Source of the DNA: Glycomyces sp040645615
GTDB taxonomy: Bacteria; Actinomycetota; Actinomycetes; Mycobacteriales; Micromonosporaceae
Assembly (NCBI RefSeq): GCF_040645615.1
Contig: NZ_JBEYYO010000018.1
Span: 49,069 to 113,068 of the forward strand
Reading direction: 5' to 3'
Length of the DNA stretch: 64,000 bases
The notes beneath the pieces are model-generated. The model searched no databases and was not told the DNA's origin. It saw only the letters and a program-made list of their open reading frames with translations. Made by a program: the position numbers and the translations under genes. Below are positions 1 through 8,365 of the stretch, piece after piece. Position 1 is the stretch's first letter. Each line of letters begins with the position of its first letter.

Positions 1-109
1 GACCTCGGTTGGCCGGTGCCCGGAAGAAGAGAGTAGACCTGGTGGTCGGGATTCCGTAAGACTCGACACCTACATCCCGGTACAATAATCGTCTGCATTA
101 ACGGGTAAA

Positions 110-134
110 AGGGCCTTCCGGTGTGAAAGGCCCT
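110..134 (-). terminator. Hairpin terminator
   Basis: A perfect 8-bp stem (AGGGCCTT / AAGGCCCT, loop of 9) lies just beyond the stop of the minus-strand gene at 147-488. On that strand it is followed by TTTT. This is a short intrinsic terminator. Confidence 0.55.
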
Positions 135-146
135 GATACCACTTGT

Positions 147-488
147 CTAGAGGTGCGGGAGTTCGGCGGTGTCGAGCCGGCGCTCAACCTCGCGGGTCAC
201 AACCCGATTCCAGAGAGACGCCTTACCAACGATCGACCCGAAGACGTGTGTACCCTCCTGGTCATCATCCTTAGCGGCCATTTCAAGGTAGAACAGCCAC
301 TTCTCGCGGGCCGTGGTGAGAAGTTCGTCGATCGCGAAAACTTCGTCATCGTTCAGCTCTTCGATGGTGTCGGCGCTCGGGGCGATGTGCGTCCCCGTCC
401 ATCCGGTCGGCACGTCAGCAGTGAAGTGCTCGTTCAGCTCTCGGACCATTTCGGCGAGCATGTCAGTGGCGAGGTTGTTCTCAGTCAT
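147..488 (-). CDS. Hypothetical protein of a mobile element (113 aa)
   Basis: I do not recognise this family. The start MTENNLATDM is chosen because a strong ribosome binding site (AGGAGGAAAG) lies 6 nt upstream; a longer TTG-initiated frame to 569 would bury that site. The protein is acidic, with no signal peptide or membrane helix, and contains a Trp-Leu-Phe-Tyr patch in its middle. It sits downstream of a DUF2637 gene on the same strand and shares its lower GC content. This suggests it belongs to the cargo or transfer region of an actinobacterial integrative or plasmid-derived element. The assignment is by context only. Confidence 0.6.
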   Translation of the reverse strand: MTENNLATDMLAEMVRELNEHFTADVPTGWTGTHIAPSADTIEELNDDEVFAIDELLTTAREKWLFYLEMAAKDDDQEGTHVFGSIVGKASLWNRVVTREVERRLDTAELPHL

Positions 489-585
489 TCTTGTCTTTCC
501 TCCTGTACGCCACCGACCCTTTGTCGATGGCTCGTGCCACACTCCGGTCGTGAACCGGTGGCCGCTCAAGCGGTGTGGCTGTGTC

Positions 586-1278
586 TTACGCCTTGCGGCG
601 CTGCAAAAGCACTTCGACCGTGAGCAGCAGGGCCACCGCGGGCCATGCGGCCACCGACCGGCTCAGGATGTTGGGTTCTGCGCTCAAGACGTTCGCTGCC
701 AGTGAGGCGACGACACCGAACGCAAACGAGAACCAAGCGATGCCCTTGCGGGTTGCCCCGTCCACCAGGGCGACCGAACCGACCACGATCAAACCGTCAA
801 CGCTCAAGGGCAGCAAGTACGAGATGACCTCGGACTGACCGGCCATCAAGGCCACCTCTTGCATGTGCGAGAACGAAGCCACTGCGGCCACGATGGCGAC
901 CACAGCCGCAGCGAAGATAGAAAGCCAGCGGCGGGAAGGCTTCGGCTTCGCCTCAGCAACCGGCGCCGCTACAGCGGCCGTAGGAGCCTCGACAGGCTCC
1001 GGAGGTGTAGTTGTCTGCTCAGACTCTTCGGGAGCCGTCACAGGCTCACTGACGTTAATTGCTTCGGGAGCTTCCTCGGTACCGGCGAAGCCGGCATCTC
1101 TGCGAAGCTCGTTCAGGGCTTTCGAGACCGTGGAACGGCCAGCGCCGAGCTTCGCTCTATCGAGGATGTCGAGGACTTGCCCGGTGGTCACGTGCTCCGG
1201 GCCACCTGCGTTGTCAGCGATCAATCGGACTCGCTCGCCTACAGTACGAGCGCGTTTCAGGGTGGCGGTCTGGACCAC
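586..1278 (-). CDS. DUF2637 (SpdB-like) membrane protein with N-terminal HTH
   Basis: The 230-aa protein has three parts. Residues 1-60 resemble a winged-helix segment (GQVLDILDRAKLGAGRSTVS). Residues 61-115 are a Pro/Glu/Ala/Thr-rich linker. Residues 116-228 hold four hydrophobic helices ending in the DUF2637 pattern (LLPLSVDGLIVVGSVAL, then NVLSAEPN, then AAWPAVALLL). DUF2637 proteins are found on actinobacterial conjugative plasmids and integrative elements, where SpdB-type proteins act in intramycelial plasmid spread. The GTG start overlaps the stop of a 14-codon ORF by one base (TAGTG), so translation is probably coupled. The role in transfer is inferred from the family. Confidence 0.75.
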   Translation of the reverse strand: MVQTATLKRARTVGERVRLIADNAGGPEHVTTGQVLDILDRAKLGAGRSTVSKALNELRRDAGFAGTEEAPEAINVSEPVTAPEESEQTTTPPEPVEAPTAAVAAPVAEAKPKPSRRWLSIFAAAVVAIVAAVASFSHMQEVALMAGQSEVISYLLPLSVDGLIVVGSVALVDGATRKGIAWFSFAFGVVASLAANVLSAEPNILSRSVAAWPAVALLLTVEVLLQRRKA

Positions 1279-1322
1279 TAGTTCACCTGCCCGAAGTATC
1301 GGGTGTTACGGTTGTGGCTCAT
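1278..1322 (-). CDS. 14-codon leader ORF coupled to the DUF2637 gene
   Basis: ATG at 1322 follows a very strong ribosome binding site (AAGGAGGAGG, 1331-1340) with an 8-nt spacer. It reads MSHNRNTRYFGQVN, then TAG. The stop shares one base with the GTG of the DUF2637 gene, which has only a weak site of its own. The arrangement suggests that ribosomes load here and re-initiate on the membrane protein gene. No function of the peptide itself is visible. Confidence 0.5.
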   Translation of the reverse strand: MSHNRNTRYFGQVN

Positions 1323-1354
1323 AGGTAAGTCCTCCTCCTTTGGGGGGAAACCAA

Positions 1355-1378
1355 GGGCCCCGGTTGCCGCCGGGGCCC
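1355..1378 (-). terminator. Hairpin between the 103-aa gene and the DUF2637 leader
   Basis: A perfect 9-bp stem GGGCCCCGG / CCGGGGCCC with a 6-nt loop lies just after the stop at 1395 on the minus strand. No strong U tract follows. It probably separates the 103-aa gene from the downstream transcription unit. Confidence 0.55.
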
Positions 1379-1394
1379 TGTTTCGTTGTCGTCT

Positions 1395-1706
1395 TTAGTT
1401 GCCGTGCTTGACCGACCACGCCACGAGGTAGTCACCGTTGTGGAACCTCAGGGGCTCCTGTTCAAGGTCGAGGCCCTCGCCGAGCTGCCCAACCAGGTCG
1501 GCGGCCCTCGTTTCGCCGGCAGGCAACTCGAAAGGCTGTCGGGTCTCGATCTTGGTGATCTTGCCGTCGATGTCGCAGCACTGAGCTGCGAAGACACCGT
1601 GTCGCGTGGTGATGATTTCGGCGTCGGCCGTGATCTCGTTCTCTACGAGCCATTCGGCGAGCGCAGCGGCGTTTTCCTTGCTGATCCTGTTGTCCTGCAT
1701 GGTCAT
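1395..1706 (-). CDS. Hypothetical protein of a mobile element (103 aa)
   Basis: Not recognised. The start MTMQDNRISK at 1706 (or the second Met at 1700) is supported by GGAGGAAG just upstream. The N-terminal half (AAALAEWLVENEITADAEII) looks like a small helix-strand module, and the C-terminus ends VAWSVKHGN. There is no signal peptide or membrane segment. It is the outermost gene of the lower-GC block and reads in the same direction as the DUF2637 gene. It lies only about 150 bp from the truncated aldo/keto reductase, so it is probably the gene nearest one end of the mobile element. Confidence 0.6.
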   Translation of the reverse strand: MTMQDNRISKENAAALAEWLVENEITADAEIITTRHGVFAAQCCDIDGKITKIETRQPFELPAGETRAADLVGQLGEGLDLEQEPLRFHNGDYLVAWSVKHGN

Positions 1707-1863
1707 GTCTTCCTCCTTGTTCAGCCGCGGCTCATACCGTGGCGGTGTGTGTTGAAGATTTGGTAAGCGCTGGCGTGTTCTGCGGGCGGTCTAGGGGGCT
1801 TCGCATCCCCGGCCCCTGGGGGCCCCGTGCCGTTCACCAGGCTCTTTGCGGTGTCAATCTCAG

Positions 1864-2700
1864 ATGTACGACACCGCCGATGTCTACGGCAGGAGCAGGA
1901 AGGGCTGGACCGAGGAGACCATCGGGCGTTGGTTCGCTTCCAGGCCCGAGGCCCGCGAGCAGGTCGTGCTCGCCACCAAGGTGTACGGAGCCGTCGGCGA
2001 CGGGCCGAATGAGAAGGGACTCTCGGCGTACCGGATCCGGGCGCAGATCGAAGCCTCGCTGCGGCGGCTCCAGACCGACCGGGTCGACCTGTACCAGTTC
2101 CACCACATCGACCGGTCGGTGCAGTGGGAGGAGATCTGGCAGGCGATCGACACACTTGTGACCCAAGGCAAAGTGGTCTATTCCGGGTCGTCGAACTTCC
2201 CGGGCTGGGGCATCGCCAGGGCGAACGAGCACGCGATCCGGCGCGGGAGCTTCGGCCTGGTCTCGGAGCAGTCGATCTACAGCCTCCTGAACCGCAACAT
2301 CGAGCTCGAGGTCATCCCGGCCGCGCAGCAGTACGGCCTCGGCGTCATCCCCTGGTCCCCGCTCGGGGGCGGCCTGCTCGGCGGCGTCCTCGGAGACAAG
2401 CCGACCACCGGACGGCGTTCGAGCGAGCGCATCGCCGCGGGCGTCGAGAAGCACCGGCCGCAGCTGGAACGGTACGAGGCCTTCGCCGCGAAGAGGGGCG
2501 TCGCCCCGGCGGTCCTCGGTCTGGCGTGGGTGCTGCGGCAGCCGGGCGTCACCGGGCCCATCATCGGCCCGCGAACGTCGTCCCAGCTGGAGGACGCCGT
2601 GGCGGCGCTGGAGGTCGAGCTCGACGAGACCGACCTGGCGACCCTGGACGAGATCTTCCCCGGCCCCGGCGGCCCCGCCCCCGAGGCGTACTCCTGGTAG
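1864..2700 (+). pseudogene. Aldo/keto reductase, 5' truncated at the mobile-element junction
   Basis: From residue MYDTADVYG onward this is a clear aldo/keto reductase of the YghZ/Tas-like class. The Asp and Tyr (DTADVYG), Lys (LATKVYG) and His (YQFHHID) of the catalytic tetrad are all present, as is a C-terminal NADP-binding segment (TGPIIGPRTSSQLEDAV). The first 50-60 residues, which form the opening strand and hairpin of the TIM barrel, are missing. No start codon with a ribosome binding site precedes the homology. The upstream bases belong to the lower-GC mobile block. The gene was therefore probably cut by integration or deletion, and the product is unlikely to fold. The missing half may lie beyond the left edge of the window. 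Confidence 0.75.
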
Positions 2701-2712
2701 CGGGGCGAACCG

Positions 2713-2745
2713 ACCGCGCCGGGCCCGACTCGGACCCGGCGCGGT
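2713..2745 (+). terminator. Terminator after the aldo/keto reductase
   Basis: A perfect 11-bp stem ACCGCGCCGGG / CCCGGCGCGGT with an 11-nt loop starts 12 nt after the TAG stop and is followed by ATCTTTGT. Confidence 0.7.
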
Positions 2746-2879
2746 ATCTTTGTCCGGTTTCGACCGGTGACGTGTCGCACTGGTCGTTGCATGCTTGACG
2801 TGGGTACCGTCGATTCGACCGAGTGACCGAGAGCAAGCGATTGCATCGCCGCACGATCGGACCAGCGGAGGCGCGGAGC

Positions 2880-3710
2880 GTGACGGACATCAGCAGCAGG
2901 CGGCGGAACGACGAGGACATCGAGGAGGCCCGCGAAGCGCTCCCGCCCGAAGGCATCGACACGGCACGGCCGGACCCGGCGATGCTCGACTACGCGCGCG
3001 GCATCCGGGAGGGCTTCGGGCGCTTCATGATGGAGTACCAGTTCGCCGTGGACGAGGTGCTCACCAAGGTCACGATCCTGCGCGAGGAGTTTCGGCACCT
3101 CCACCGCTACAACCCCATCGAGCACGTCAGCTCCCGCATCAAGACCCCCGACAGCATCCTGGAGAAGGTCGTGCGCCGCCAGGTCTCCCCCACGCTGCCG
3201 AAGATCCGCGAGCACATCACCGACATCGCCGGCATCCGCATCACGTGCAGCTTCATCGCCGACACCTACCGGATGCTCGACGCCCTGACCTCCCAGCACG
3301 ACATCCGCGTGATCGAGGTCAAGGACTACATCGCCAACCCCAAACCCAACGGCTACAAGAGCCTCCACGCGATCATCGAGGTCCCGGTCTTCCTCTCCAC
3401 CGGCGCGGTCCCGGTGATCGTGGAGGTCCAGATCCGCACCGTGGCCCAGGACTTCTGGGCCAGCCTCGAACACAAGATCTTCTACAAGTACGACGGCGAA
3501 GTCCCCGCCCACATCGCCACCGACCTCGCCGACGCGGCCACCGCCGCCGAACAACTCGACCGCCGCATGGAACAACTCCACGCCGAAGTCCACGGCCCCA
3601 CCCCCGCCGACGACACCCGCCCCACCATCCCCCAACTCGACAACGCCCTCCTCCTCCGCCTATGGGACCTGGCCCAGACGACAGGAGCGACCTCCCAAAG
3701 CCGCCCGTAG
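2880..3710 (+). CDS. Small alarmone synthetase (RelA/SpoT-domain GTP pyrophosphokinase)
   Basis: This 276-aa single-domain enzyme would transfer pyrophosphate from ATP to GTP/GDP to make (p)ppGpp in the cytosol. Visible RelA/SpoT synthetase motifs are SSRIKTPDSILEKV, DIAGIRITC, KPNGYKSLHAIIEV, EVQIRTVAQDFWASLEHK and YKYDG. No HD hydrolase, TGS or ACT domain is present, as in RelQ/YjbM-type synthetases. The GTG start at 2880 is preferred because GGAGG lies 8 nt upstream; an upstream GTG at 2823 lacks such a site. The N-terminal 40 residues are charged and probably disordered, and the C-terminal 40 are Pro/Thr-rich. It is monocistronic, flanked by hairpins. Confidence 0.88.
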   Translation: MTDISSRRRNDEDIEEAREALPPEGIDTARPDPAMLDYARGIREGFGRFMMEYQFAVDEVLTKVTILREEFRHLHRYNPIEHVSSRIKTPDSILEKVVRRQVSPTLPKIREHITDIAGIRITCSFIADTYRMLDALTSQHDIRVIEVKDYIANPKPNGYKSLHAIIEVPVFLSTGAVPVIVEVQIRTVAQDFWASLEHKIFYKYDGEVPAHIATDLADAATAAEQLDRRMEQLHAEVHGPTPADDTRPTIPQLDNALLLRLWDLAQTTGATSQSRP

Positions 3711-3715
3711 CGCGA

Positions 3716-3747
3716 CGGGGCCCGCGATCATCCGATCGCGGGCCCCG
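3716..3747. terminator. Bidirectional terminator
   Basis: A perfect 14-bp stem (CGGGGCCCGCGATC / GATCGCGGGCCCCG) with an ATCC loop lies between the convergent alarmone synthetase and the secreted protein gene. Confidence 0.85.
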
Positions 3748-3761
3748 CCTCACTTGTGCTC

Positions 3762-4097
3762 TCAGACGACTCCGGCCAGCGAGCATGCGCTCTGGGCGTG
3801 GGACAGCCAGACGTCGGTGTTGCGCTGGAAGTAGCTCACGCAGTTCGAATAACTGCTGACGCCGAGGTTGCAAGCGGAGGTGACCAGGGGTCCGACCGCG
3901 TATCCCTTGCTTTTGATGTAGCTGCGGCACTGCGCGGCGGTCATGGGCTGGACGTCGCCGTCCGCGGTGACCGACGCGGTCACCTCGGCGGGGGTGGCCT
4001 CGACCGGGTCTGCGGCCTGCGCCGGTGCGCTCAGGGCGAAGGACATGCCCACCATTGCCGTGAGCAAGGCGAGACTCTGGATGATCCGTTTGATCAT
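3762..4097 (-). CDS. Small secreted four-cysteine protein
   Basis: The 111-aa product starts at MIKRIIQS, preceded by GGAAGGGG. It has a classic signal peptide with predicted cleavage after SAPAQA, leaving about 80 mature residues. After an acidic spacer the mature domain carries four cysteines (AAQCRSY, TSACNLG, SNCVSY, SACSLA), enough for two disulfides, and several Tyr/Ser residues. I do not recognise the family. It is a monocistronic gene, and no neighbour suggests a substrate or target. A structural or inhibitor-like extracellular role is possible but unproven. Confidence 0.75.
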   Translation of the reverse strand: MIKRIIQSLALLTAMVGMSFALSAPAQAADPVEATPAEVTASVTADGDVQPMTAAQCRSYIKSKGYAVGPLVTSACNLGVSSYSNCVSYFQRNTDVWLSHAQSACSLAGVV

Positions 4098-4206
4098 TTG
4101 GACCCCTTCCGCATCGGCGCGGCCGATGCACCTAGAAGACAGTGCATCGACTCTCGGCGAAGCGCGCACCGAACCGGCATCGGAATTGCACGGCTCCGGC
4201 ACCGCC

Positions 4207-5127
4207 CTAAGGGGCGGGGAGGGGGCAGCGGCCTGGTTCGTTGCATTTTTCGTGGGTCTTGGGTTCGAGTTGGATGGTGGCGTGGGTTATGTCGTGGGTG
4301 GTTCGCATGAGGTGTTGGGCGCGGTCGAGGACCGTGTGGGCGTCGGCTGCGGGGTCGGTGACCAGGTGGGCCGTGGCCACGTGCATGCCTGAGGTGAGGG
4401 TCCAGAGGTGGACGTCGTGGACGTCGTCGACGCCCGGGATCGCGGCGAGGTCTTCGGCGATCGCGGCCGGTTCCAGGCCGGGCGGGGCGTGCTGGGCCAG
4501 GACGGCGAGGACCTGTCGGCCCAGCGGGACGGCGCGGACCACCACGAACAGGCCGATCGCCAGCGCGATGCCGGTGTCCCAGGCGGCTTGGCCGGTGGTG
4601 GCGACGAGGATGCCGGCGATGATGACGCCGACCGATCCGGCGGTGTCGGCGATGACTTCGAAGTAGGCGCCTTTGACGTTGAGGCTCTCGCTCGCGCCGG
4701 ATCGCAGCAGGAGCAGGGCGATGAGGTTGACCGCGAGGCCGAGTGCGCCGACGACGAGCATGGGGCCGACGCTGATCTCGGGCGCTTCGCCGATGCGGCC
4801 GAGGGCTTCGGCCACGATGTAGGCGGCCATGCCGAACATGACGAGGACGGCGAAGCCGGAGGCGAAGATCTCAGCGCGGTAGGAACCGTAGGTGCGGCGG
4901 CCGGTGGTGTCGGGGCGGGTGGCGATGCGGGTGGCGGTGAGGGCCGCGGCGAGGGTGACGACGTCGGCGGCCATGTGCCCGGCGTCGGAGAGCAGGGCGA
5001 GGGAGCCCGAGAGCAGGCCGGTGACGAGCTCGACGGCGAAGAATCCGCCGATGAGGGCGAGTGCGATCTTCAGCCGCCAGGCGTGTCTGCCTCCGGCGTG
5101 CGCGCCGTGGTCGTGCCCGTGTCCCAT
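4207..5127 (-). CDS. Cation diffusion facilitator, probable Zn/Co/Cd exporter
   Basis: This 306-aa inner-membrane antiporter would export divalent metal in exchange for protons. It opens with a metal-binding His-rich tail (GHGHDHGAHAGGRH) and has six membrane helices. The TM2 metal site is present in LLSDAGHMAADV. The TM5 site reads EVIADTAGS, with Glu in place of the usual first His. A cytoplasmic ferredoxin-like domain follows (VDDVHDVHLWTLTSGMHVATAHL), and the protein ends with His and Cys residues. The start at 5127 has AGAGG 5 nt upstream. The promoter at 5148-5172 is an AT-rich island with a loose dyad, which may bind an ArsR/SmtB-type repressor encoded elsewhere. Confidence 0.9.
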   Translation of the reverse strand: MGHGHDHGAHAGGRHAWRLKIALALIGGFFAVELVTGLLSGSLALLSDAGHMAADVVTLAAALTATRIATRPDTTGRRTYGSYRAEIFASGFAVLVMFGMAAYIVAEALGRIGEAPEISVGPMLVVGALGLAVNLIALLLLRSGASESLNVKGAYFEVIADTAGSVGVIIAGILVATTGQAAWDTGIALAIGLFVVVRAVPLGRQVLAVLAQHAPPGLEPAAIAEDLAAIPGVDDVHDVHLWTLTSGMHVATAHLVTDPAADAHTVLDRAQHLMRTTHDITHATIQLEPKTHEKCNEPGRCPLPAP

Positions 5128-5270
5128 GCTGGCCTCTCGAATCAATATTACATTGCGATACGTGCATATGTCGCCTTGGACTGTACCGGCCTGCGACGAG
5201 ACCCGTCAAGGGTGGCCTGCCTCACGCCAAAGGTGCGGGCCCGATCCCGAGCCCGCACCTTCCCCCTCTG

Positions 5271-6779
5271 TCAGGCCGCGACGATTTCGCGGTCGCGGGC
5301 CCTGCGCCGCGCCACGAATCGCACGAGCGGCCAGACGGCGATCAGGGCCAGGATCCCGTAGACGACCCACGAGACCGGGCCGCCGATCAGGCCCGAGAGC
5401 TCCCCACCGGAGAGCTGGAGCGACATGCGCGCCTGCCGTTCGGCCATCGGACCGAGGATGACGCCCACGATGAGCGGCAGCATCGGCAGCCCGAAGCGGC
5501 GCATCGCGAGCCCGGCCAGGCCGAGCACGATGAGCACGAACAGGTCGAACGGCTGCGCGTTCACCGCGTAGGCGCCCATCGAGGCGAAGAACAGGATCCC
5601 CGCGAACAGGTACGGCTTGGGCACGCGCAGGAGCTTGACCCAGATCGGGATCATCGGCATGTTGAGCACGAGCAGCATGGTGTTGCCGATGAACAGGCTC
5701 GCGATGAGCGTCCACACCAGGGCCGACTCGTTCTCGAACAGCAGCGGCCCGGGCTGGATCCCGTAGGTCTGGAACGCCGCGAGCATCACCGCGGCGGTCG
5801 CGTTGCACGGCAGGCCGAGTGCGAGCATCGGCACGAGGGTCCCGGCGGCCGAGGCGTTGTTCGCGGCCTCGGGTCCGGCCACGCCTTCGATGGCGCCCTT
5901 GCCGAACTCGTTCTTGTGCTTGGAGAGCCTGCGTTCGGTCACATAGGACAGGAACGTGGGCACTTCCGCGCCTCCGGCGGGCATGGCCCCGAACGGGAAC
6001 CCGAGCGCGGTGCCGCGCAGCCACGGACCCCACGAGCGCCGCCAATCCTTGCGGCCCATCCAGACCCGGCCCACGGGGATGATCTCGTCCTTGGTGCGCC
6101 TCCCGCGCGCGGCGATCCACAGCGCCTCGCCGATGGCGAACACCCCGACCGCCACGATCACCACGTCGATCCCGTCGGCCAGCTGCGGGACCCCATAGGT
6201 GAGGCGCTGCTGGCCGGTGACCGCGTCGATCCCGATGGTGCCCACCACGAGTCCGAACAGGAGCGACGCGAAGCCGCGGATGCGCGAGGAACCGAGCACC
6301 GAAGCGGTCGCGAACAGCGCCAAGACCATGATCGCGAGGTAGTCGGGCGCGCCGAGGCCGATCGCGAAGCTCACCGTGACCGGGGTGACGAACACCAGCG
6401 CCACGGTGGCGATGGTTCCGGCCACAAAGGATCCGATCGCGGCGGTCGCGAGCGCCTGTCCCCCGCGGCCGTTGCGGGCCATCTTGAAGCCCTCCATGAC
6501 GGTGACCACTGAGGACGATTGGCCTGGAGTGTTCAGCAGGATCGCCGTGGTCGAGCCGCCGTACATGCCGCCGTAGAAGATCCCCGCGAACATGATGAAC
6601 GCCTGCGTGGGCTCCATCCCGTACGTGATGGGCAGCAGCAGCGCGATCGCCATCGCCGTGCCCATGCCCGGCATCATCGAGACGGCCGTGCCGATCGTGA
6701 CACCGATGAGCGCGATGAGGAGGTTCTGCGGGGTCAGGACCGCGCCGAAGCCCTCGATGAGGGAGTCGAGGTTGTCCAT
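5271..6779 (-). CDS. tctA: Tripartite tricarboxylate transporter, large permease TctA
   Basis: A 502-aa membrane protein of the TctA family with about 12 hydrophobic segments. It shows the family signatures MMPGMGTAMAIALLLPITYGM and the segment from IFYGGMYGGSTTAILLNTPG onward. It forms the conducting subunit with TctB and takes substrate from the periplasmic-type binding lipoprotein TctC. Tricarboxylates or related carboxylic acids are the usual substrates. The ATG shares one base with the stop of tctB (TGATG), so the two are coupled. A CitA/CitB-type sensor system is divergently encoded beyond tctC and probably controls the operon. Confidence 0.92.
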   Translation of the reverse strand: MDNLDSLIEGFGAVLTPQNLLIALIGVTIGTAVSMMPGMGTAMAIALLLPITYGMEPTQAFIMFAGIFYGGMYGGSTTAILLNTPGQSSSVVTVMEGFKMARNGRGGQALATAAIGSFVAGTIATVALVFVTPVTVSFAIGLGAPDYLAIMVLALFATASVLGSSRIRGFASLLFGLVVGTIGIDAVTGQQRLTYGVPQLADGIDVVIVAVGVFAIGEALWIAARGRRTKDEIIPVGRVWMGRKDWRRSWGPWLRGTALGFPFGAMPAGGAEVPTFLSYVTERRLSKHKNEFGKGAIEGVAGPEAANNASAAGTLVPMLALGLPCNATAAVMLAAFQTYGIQPGPLLFENESALVWTLIASLFIGNTMLLVLNMPMIPIWVKLLRVPKPYLFAGILFFASMGAYAVNAQPFDLFVLIVLGLAGLAMRRFGLPMLPLIVGVILGPMAERQARMSLQLSGGELSGLIGGPVSWVVYGILALIAVWPLVRFVARRRARDREIVAA

Positions 6780-7300
6780 CAGAGGATTCCCTGCAGGATG
6801 CCCGCGGGCAGGCCCACGCCGAGCCCGATCGCGAAGCCGTAGAACGTGGCCAGGCCGAGCACCACCGCCGCGGCCAGCGCGAGGAAGTAGCGCCGCGAGC
6901 CGAGTACCACGGCCGCGCCCCAGAACAGGAGCGAACCGGAGATGACCCAGCCGAGCCACTCGATGACCAGCGCGTTCGCGATGAAGATCGCGCACAGCAG
7001 GCCGATGGTGCGCCAGTCGAAGGGCCCGTCGGTCTCCCCGCCCTCGCCGCGCCCGCCCCGCGCCACGTCGAGCGCGTAGAGGACGGCCACCACGATGAGC
7101 AGCGATCCGAGGATGATCGGGACCGGCTTGGGCCCGATCGGGTCGTTCGAGGCGGTGAACCCGCCCAGGCGCAGGGCGTCGACGATCACCACGACGCCGA
7201 GCGCGGCGAGGACCCCGGCGACCCAGTACTGGGCCCGGTCGGGTCCGGCGGGCTCGGTGGTCGTGTCGGCGCCTTCGTCAGCGCGGTCGAGGTCGCTCAT
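6779..7300 (-). CDS. tctB: Tripartite tricarboxylate transporter, small permease TctB
   Basis: A 173-aa protein with an acidic cytoplasmic N-terminus followed by four membrane helices (starting at VAGVLAALGVVVIVDALRLG and ending at ATFYGFAIGLGVGLPAG). This is the usual size and topology of TctB. It overlaps tctC upstream by 4 bp (ATGA) and tctA downstream by 1 bp. The low sequence conservation of TctB makes context the main support. Confidence 0.88.
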   Translation of the reverse strand: MSDLDRADEGADTTTEPAGPDRAQYWVAGVLAALGVVVIVDALRLGGFTASNDPIGPKPVPIILGSLLIVVAVLYALDVARGGRGEGGETDGPFDWRTIGLLCAIFIANALVIEWLGWVISGSLLFWGAAVVLGSRRYFLALAAAVVLGLATFYGFAIGLGVGLPAGILQGIL

Positions 7301-8292
7301 ACCAGGCCCAGGTCCTGGAGGATCGAGGCGACTTCCCGGTCCTGCTGGGTGAGGAAGTCGCCGAACTCGTCTCCGGTGGCGAACGCGTCGATCCAGCCCT
7401 GCTTGGCGAGTTCCTCGGCCCACGCGTCGGTCTCGTAGACCGCGGTGATCGCGTCGACCCATCGCTGCACGTCGGCGTCCTCGACGCCGGGCGGGGCGAC
7501 CCAGCCGCGCCAGTTGGTGAACTCCATCTCGATGCCGGACTCGACGAGCGTCGGCGCATCGGGCACGGCCTCGACGCGGTCGAGCGTCGAGACCGCGAGG
7601 ACCCGCAGCTGCCCGGCCACGATCTGGTCGATGAACTCCCCCACCCCGCTCGCGCCCGCGGCGATCTTCTCCCCCAGCAGGGCCGGGAGCAACTCACCGC
7701 CGCCGTCATAGGACACGTAGTTGACGTCGGCGGGCGTGATCCCCACGGTGTCGGCCAGGCGCATCGGCAGCAGGTGGTCGGGCCCGCCCGGGGACGAGCC
7801 GCCGCCGATCGCCACGCTGCGCGGATCGGCCGCCCAGGCCTCCACCAGGTCGGCGATCGTCTCGTACGGCGAGGCGGCCGGGACCACGATCGCGCCGGCC
7901 TCCTCCACGAGCTTCGCGATCGGAGTCGTGCCGGTGAGCTTGGCCTCGGAGTTCTGGGTGTACGAGGCGCCCACGACGCCCAGGCCCATCTGCATCACGA
8001 GGTCGCCGTTGCCCTCCTCGTTCACCATGCGCTGCAACCCGACCGTGCCTCCGGCGCCGGACAGGTTGAACACCTCGACGCCCTTGGCGATCTTCTCGTC
8101 CTCCATGATCCGCGCGATCGAGCGGGCGGTCGTGTCGTAGCCGCCGCCGGGGCTGTTGGGCACCATGAGGCGAAGGCCCGTCAAGGGACCGCCGTCCTCA
8201 CCGTCATCGGCGGTCAGGCCGCAGGCCGAGGCCGCCGCGAAGGCCGGGACGGCTGCCGCAGCGCTGAGGAGGGCCCTCCGGTGAAATTTCAT
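7297..8292 (-). CDS. tctC: Tripartite tricarboxylate transporter, binding lipoprotein TctC
   Basis: A 331-aa extracytoplasmic binding protein. The N-terminus (MKFHRRALLSAAAAVPAF) leads to a lipobox ending in Cys-24 (AASAC), so it is probably lipid-anchored. The Bug/TctC fold is evident from MVPNSPGGGYDTTARSIARI near the N-terminus and GGSSPGGPDHLLPMRLA in the middle, which are the carboxylate-binding loops of the family. It is the first gene of the tctCBA operon and sits back-to-back with the sensor kinase gene, with only about 75 bp between them. Confidence 0.92.
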   Translation of the reverse strand: MKFHRRALLSAAAAVPAFAAASACGLTADDGEDGGPLTGLRLMVPNSPGGGYDTTARSIARIMEDEKIAKGVEVFNLSGAGGTVGLQRMVNEEGNGDLVMQMGLGVVGASYTQNSEAKLTGTTPIAKLVEEAGAIVVPAASPYETIADLVEAWAADPRSVAIGGGSSPGGPDHLLPMRLADTVGITPADVNYVSYDGGGELLPALLGEKIAAGASGVGEFIDQIVAGQLRVLAVSTLDRVEAVPDAPTLVESGIEMEFTNWRGWVAPPGVEDADVQRWVDAITAVYETDAWAEELAKQGWIDAFATGDEFGDFLTQQDREVASILQDLGLV

Positions 8293-8365
8293 CGTCGTTG
8301 CTCTTTCGTTTCGAAGCCGCTGTGAGAGACGATGGTCACCCCGGCGTAAGCCCTATGTCAGCCTT

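Noticed and set aside
2277..3635. 452-codon frame opposite the alarmone synthetase
   Set aside because: Gly/Val/Asp-rich low-complexity mirror of a real gene, typical of high-GC antisense frames.
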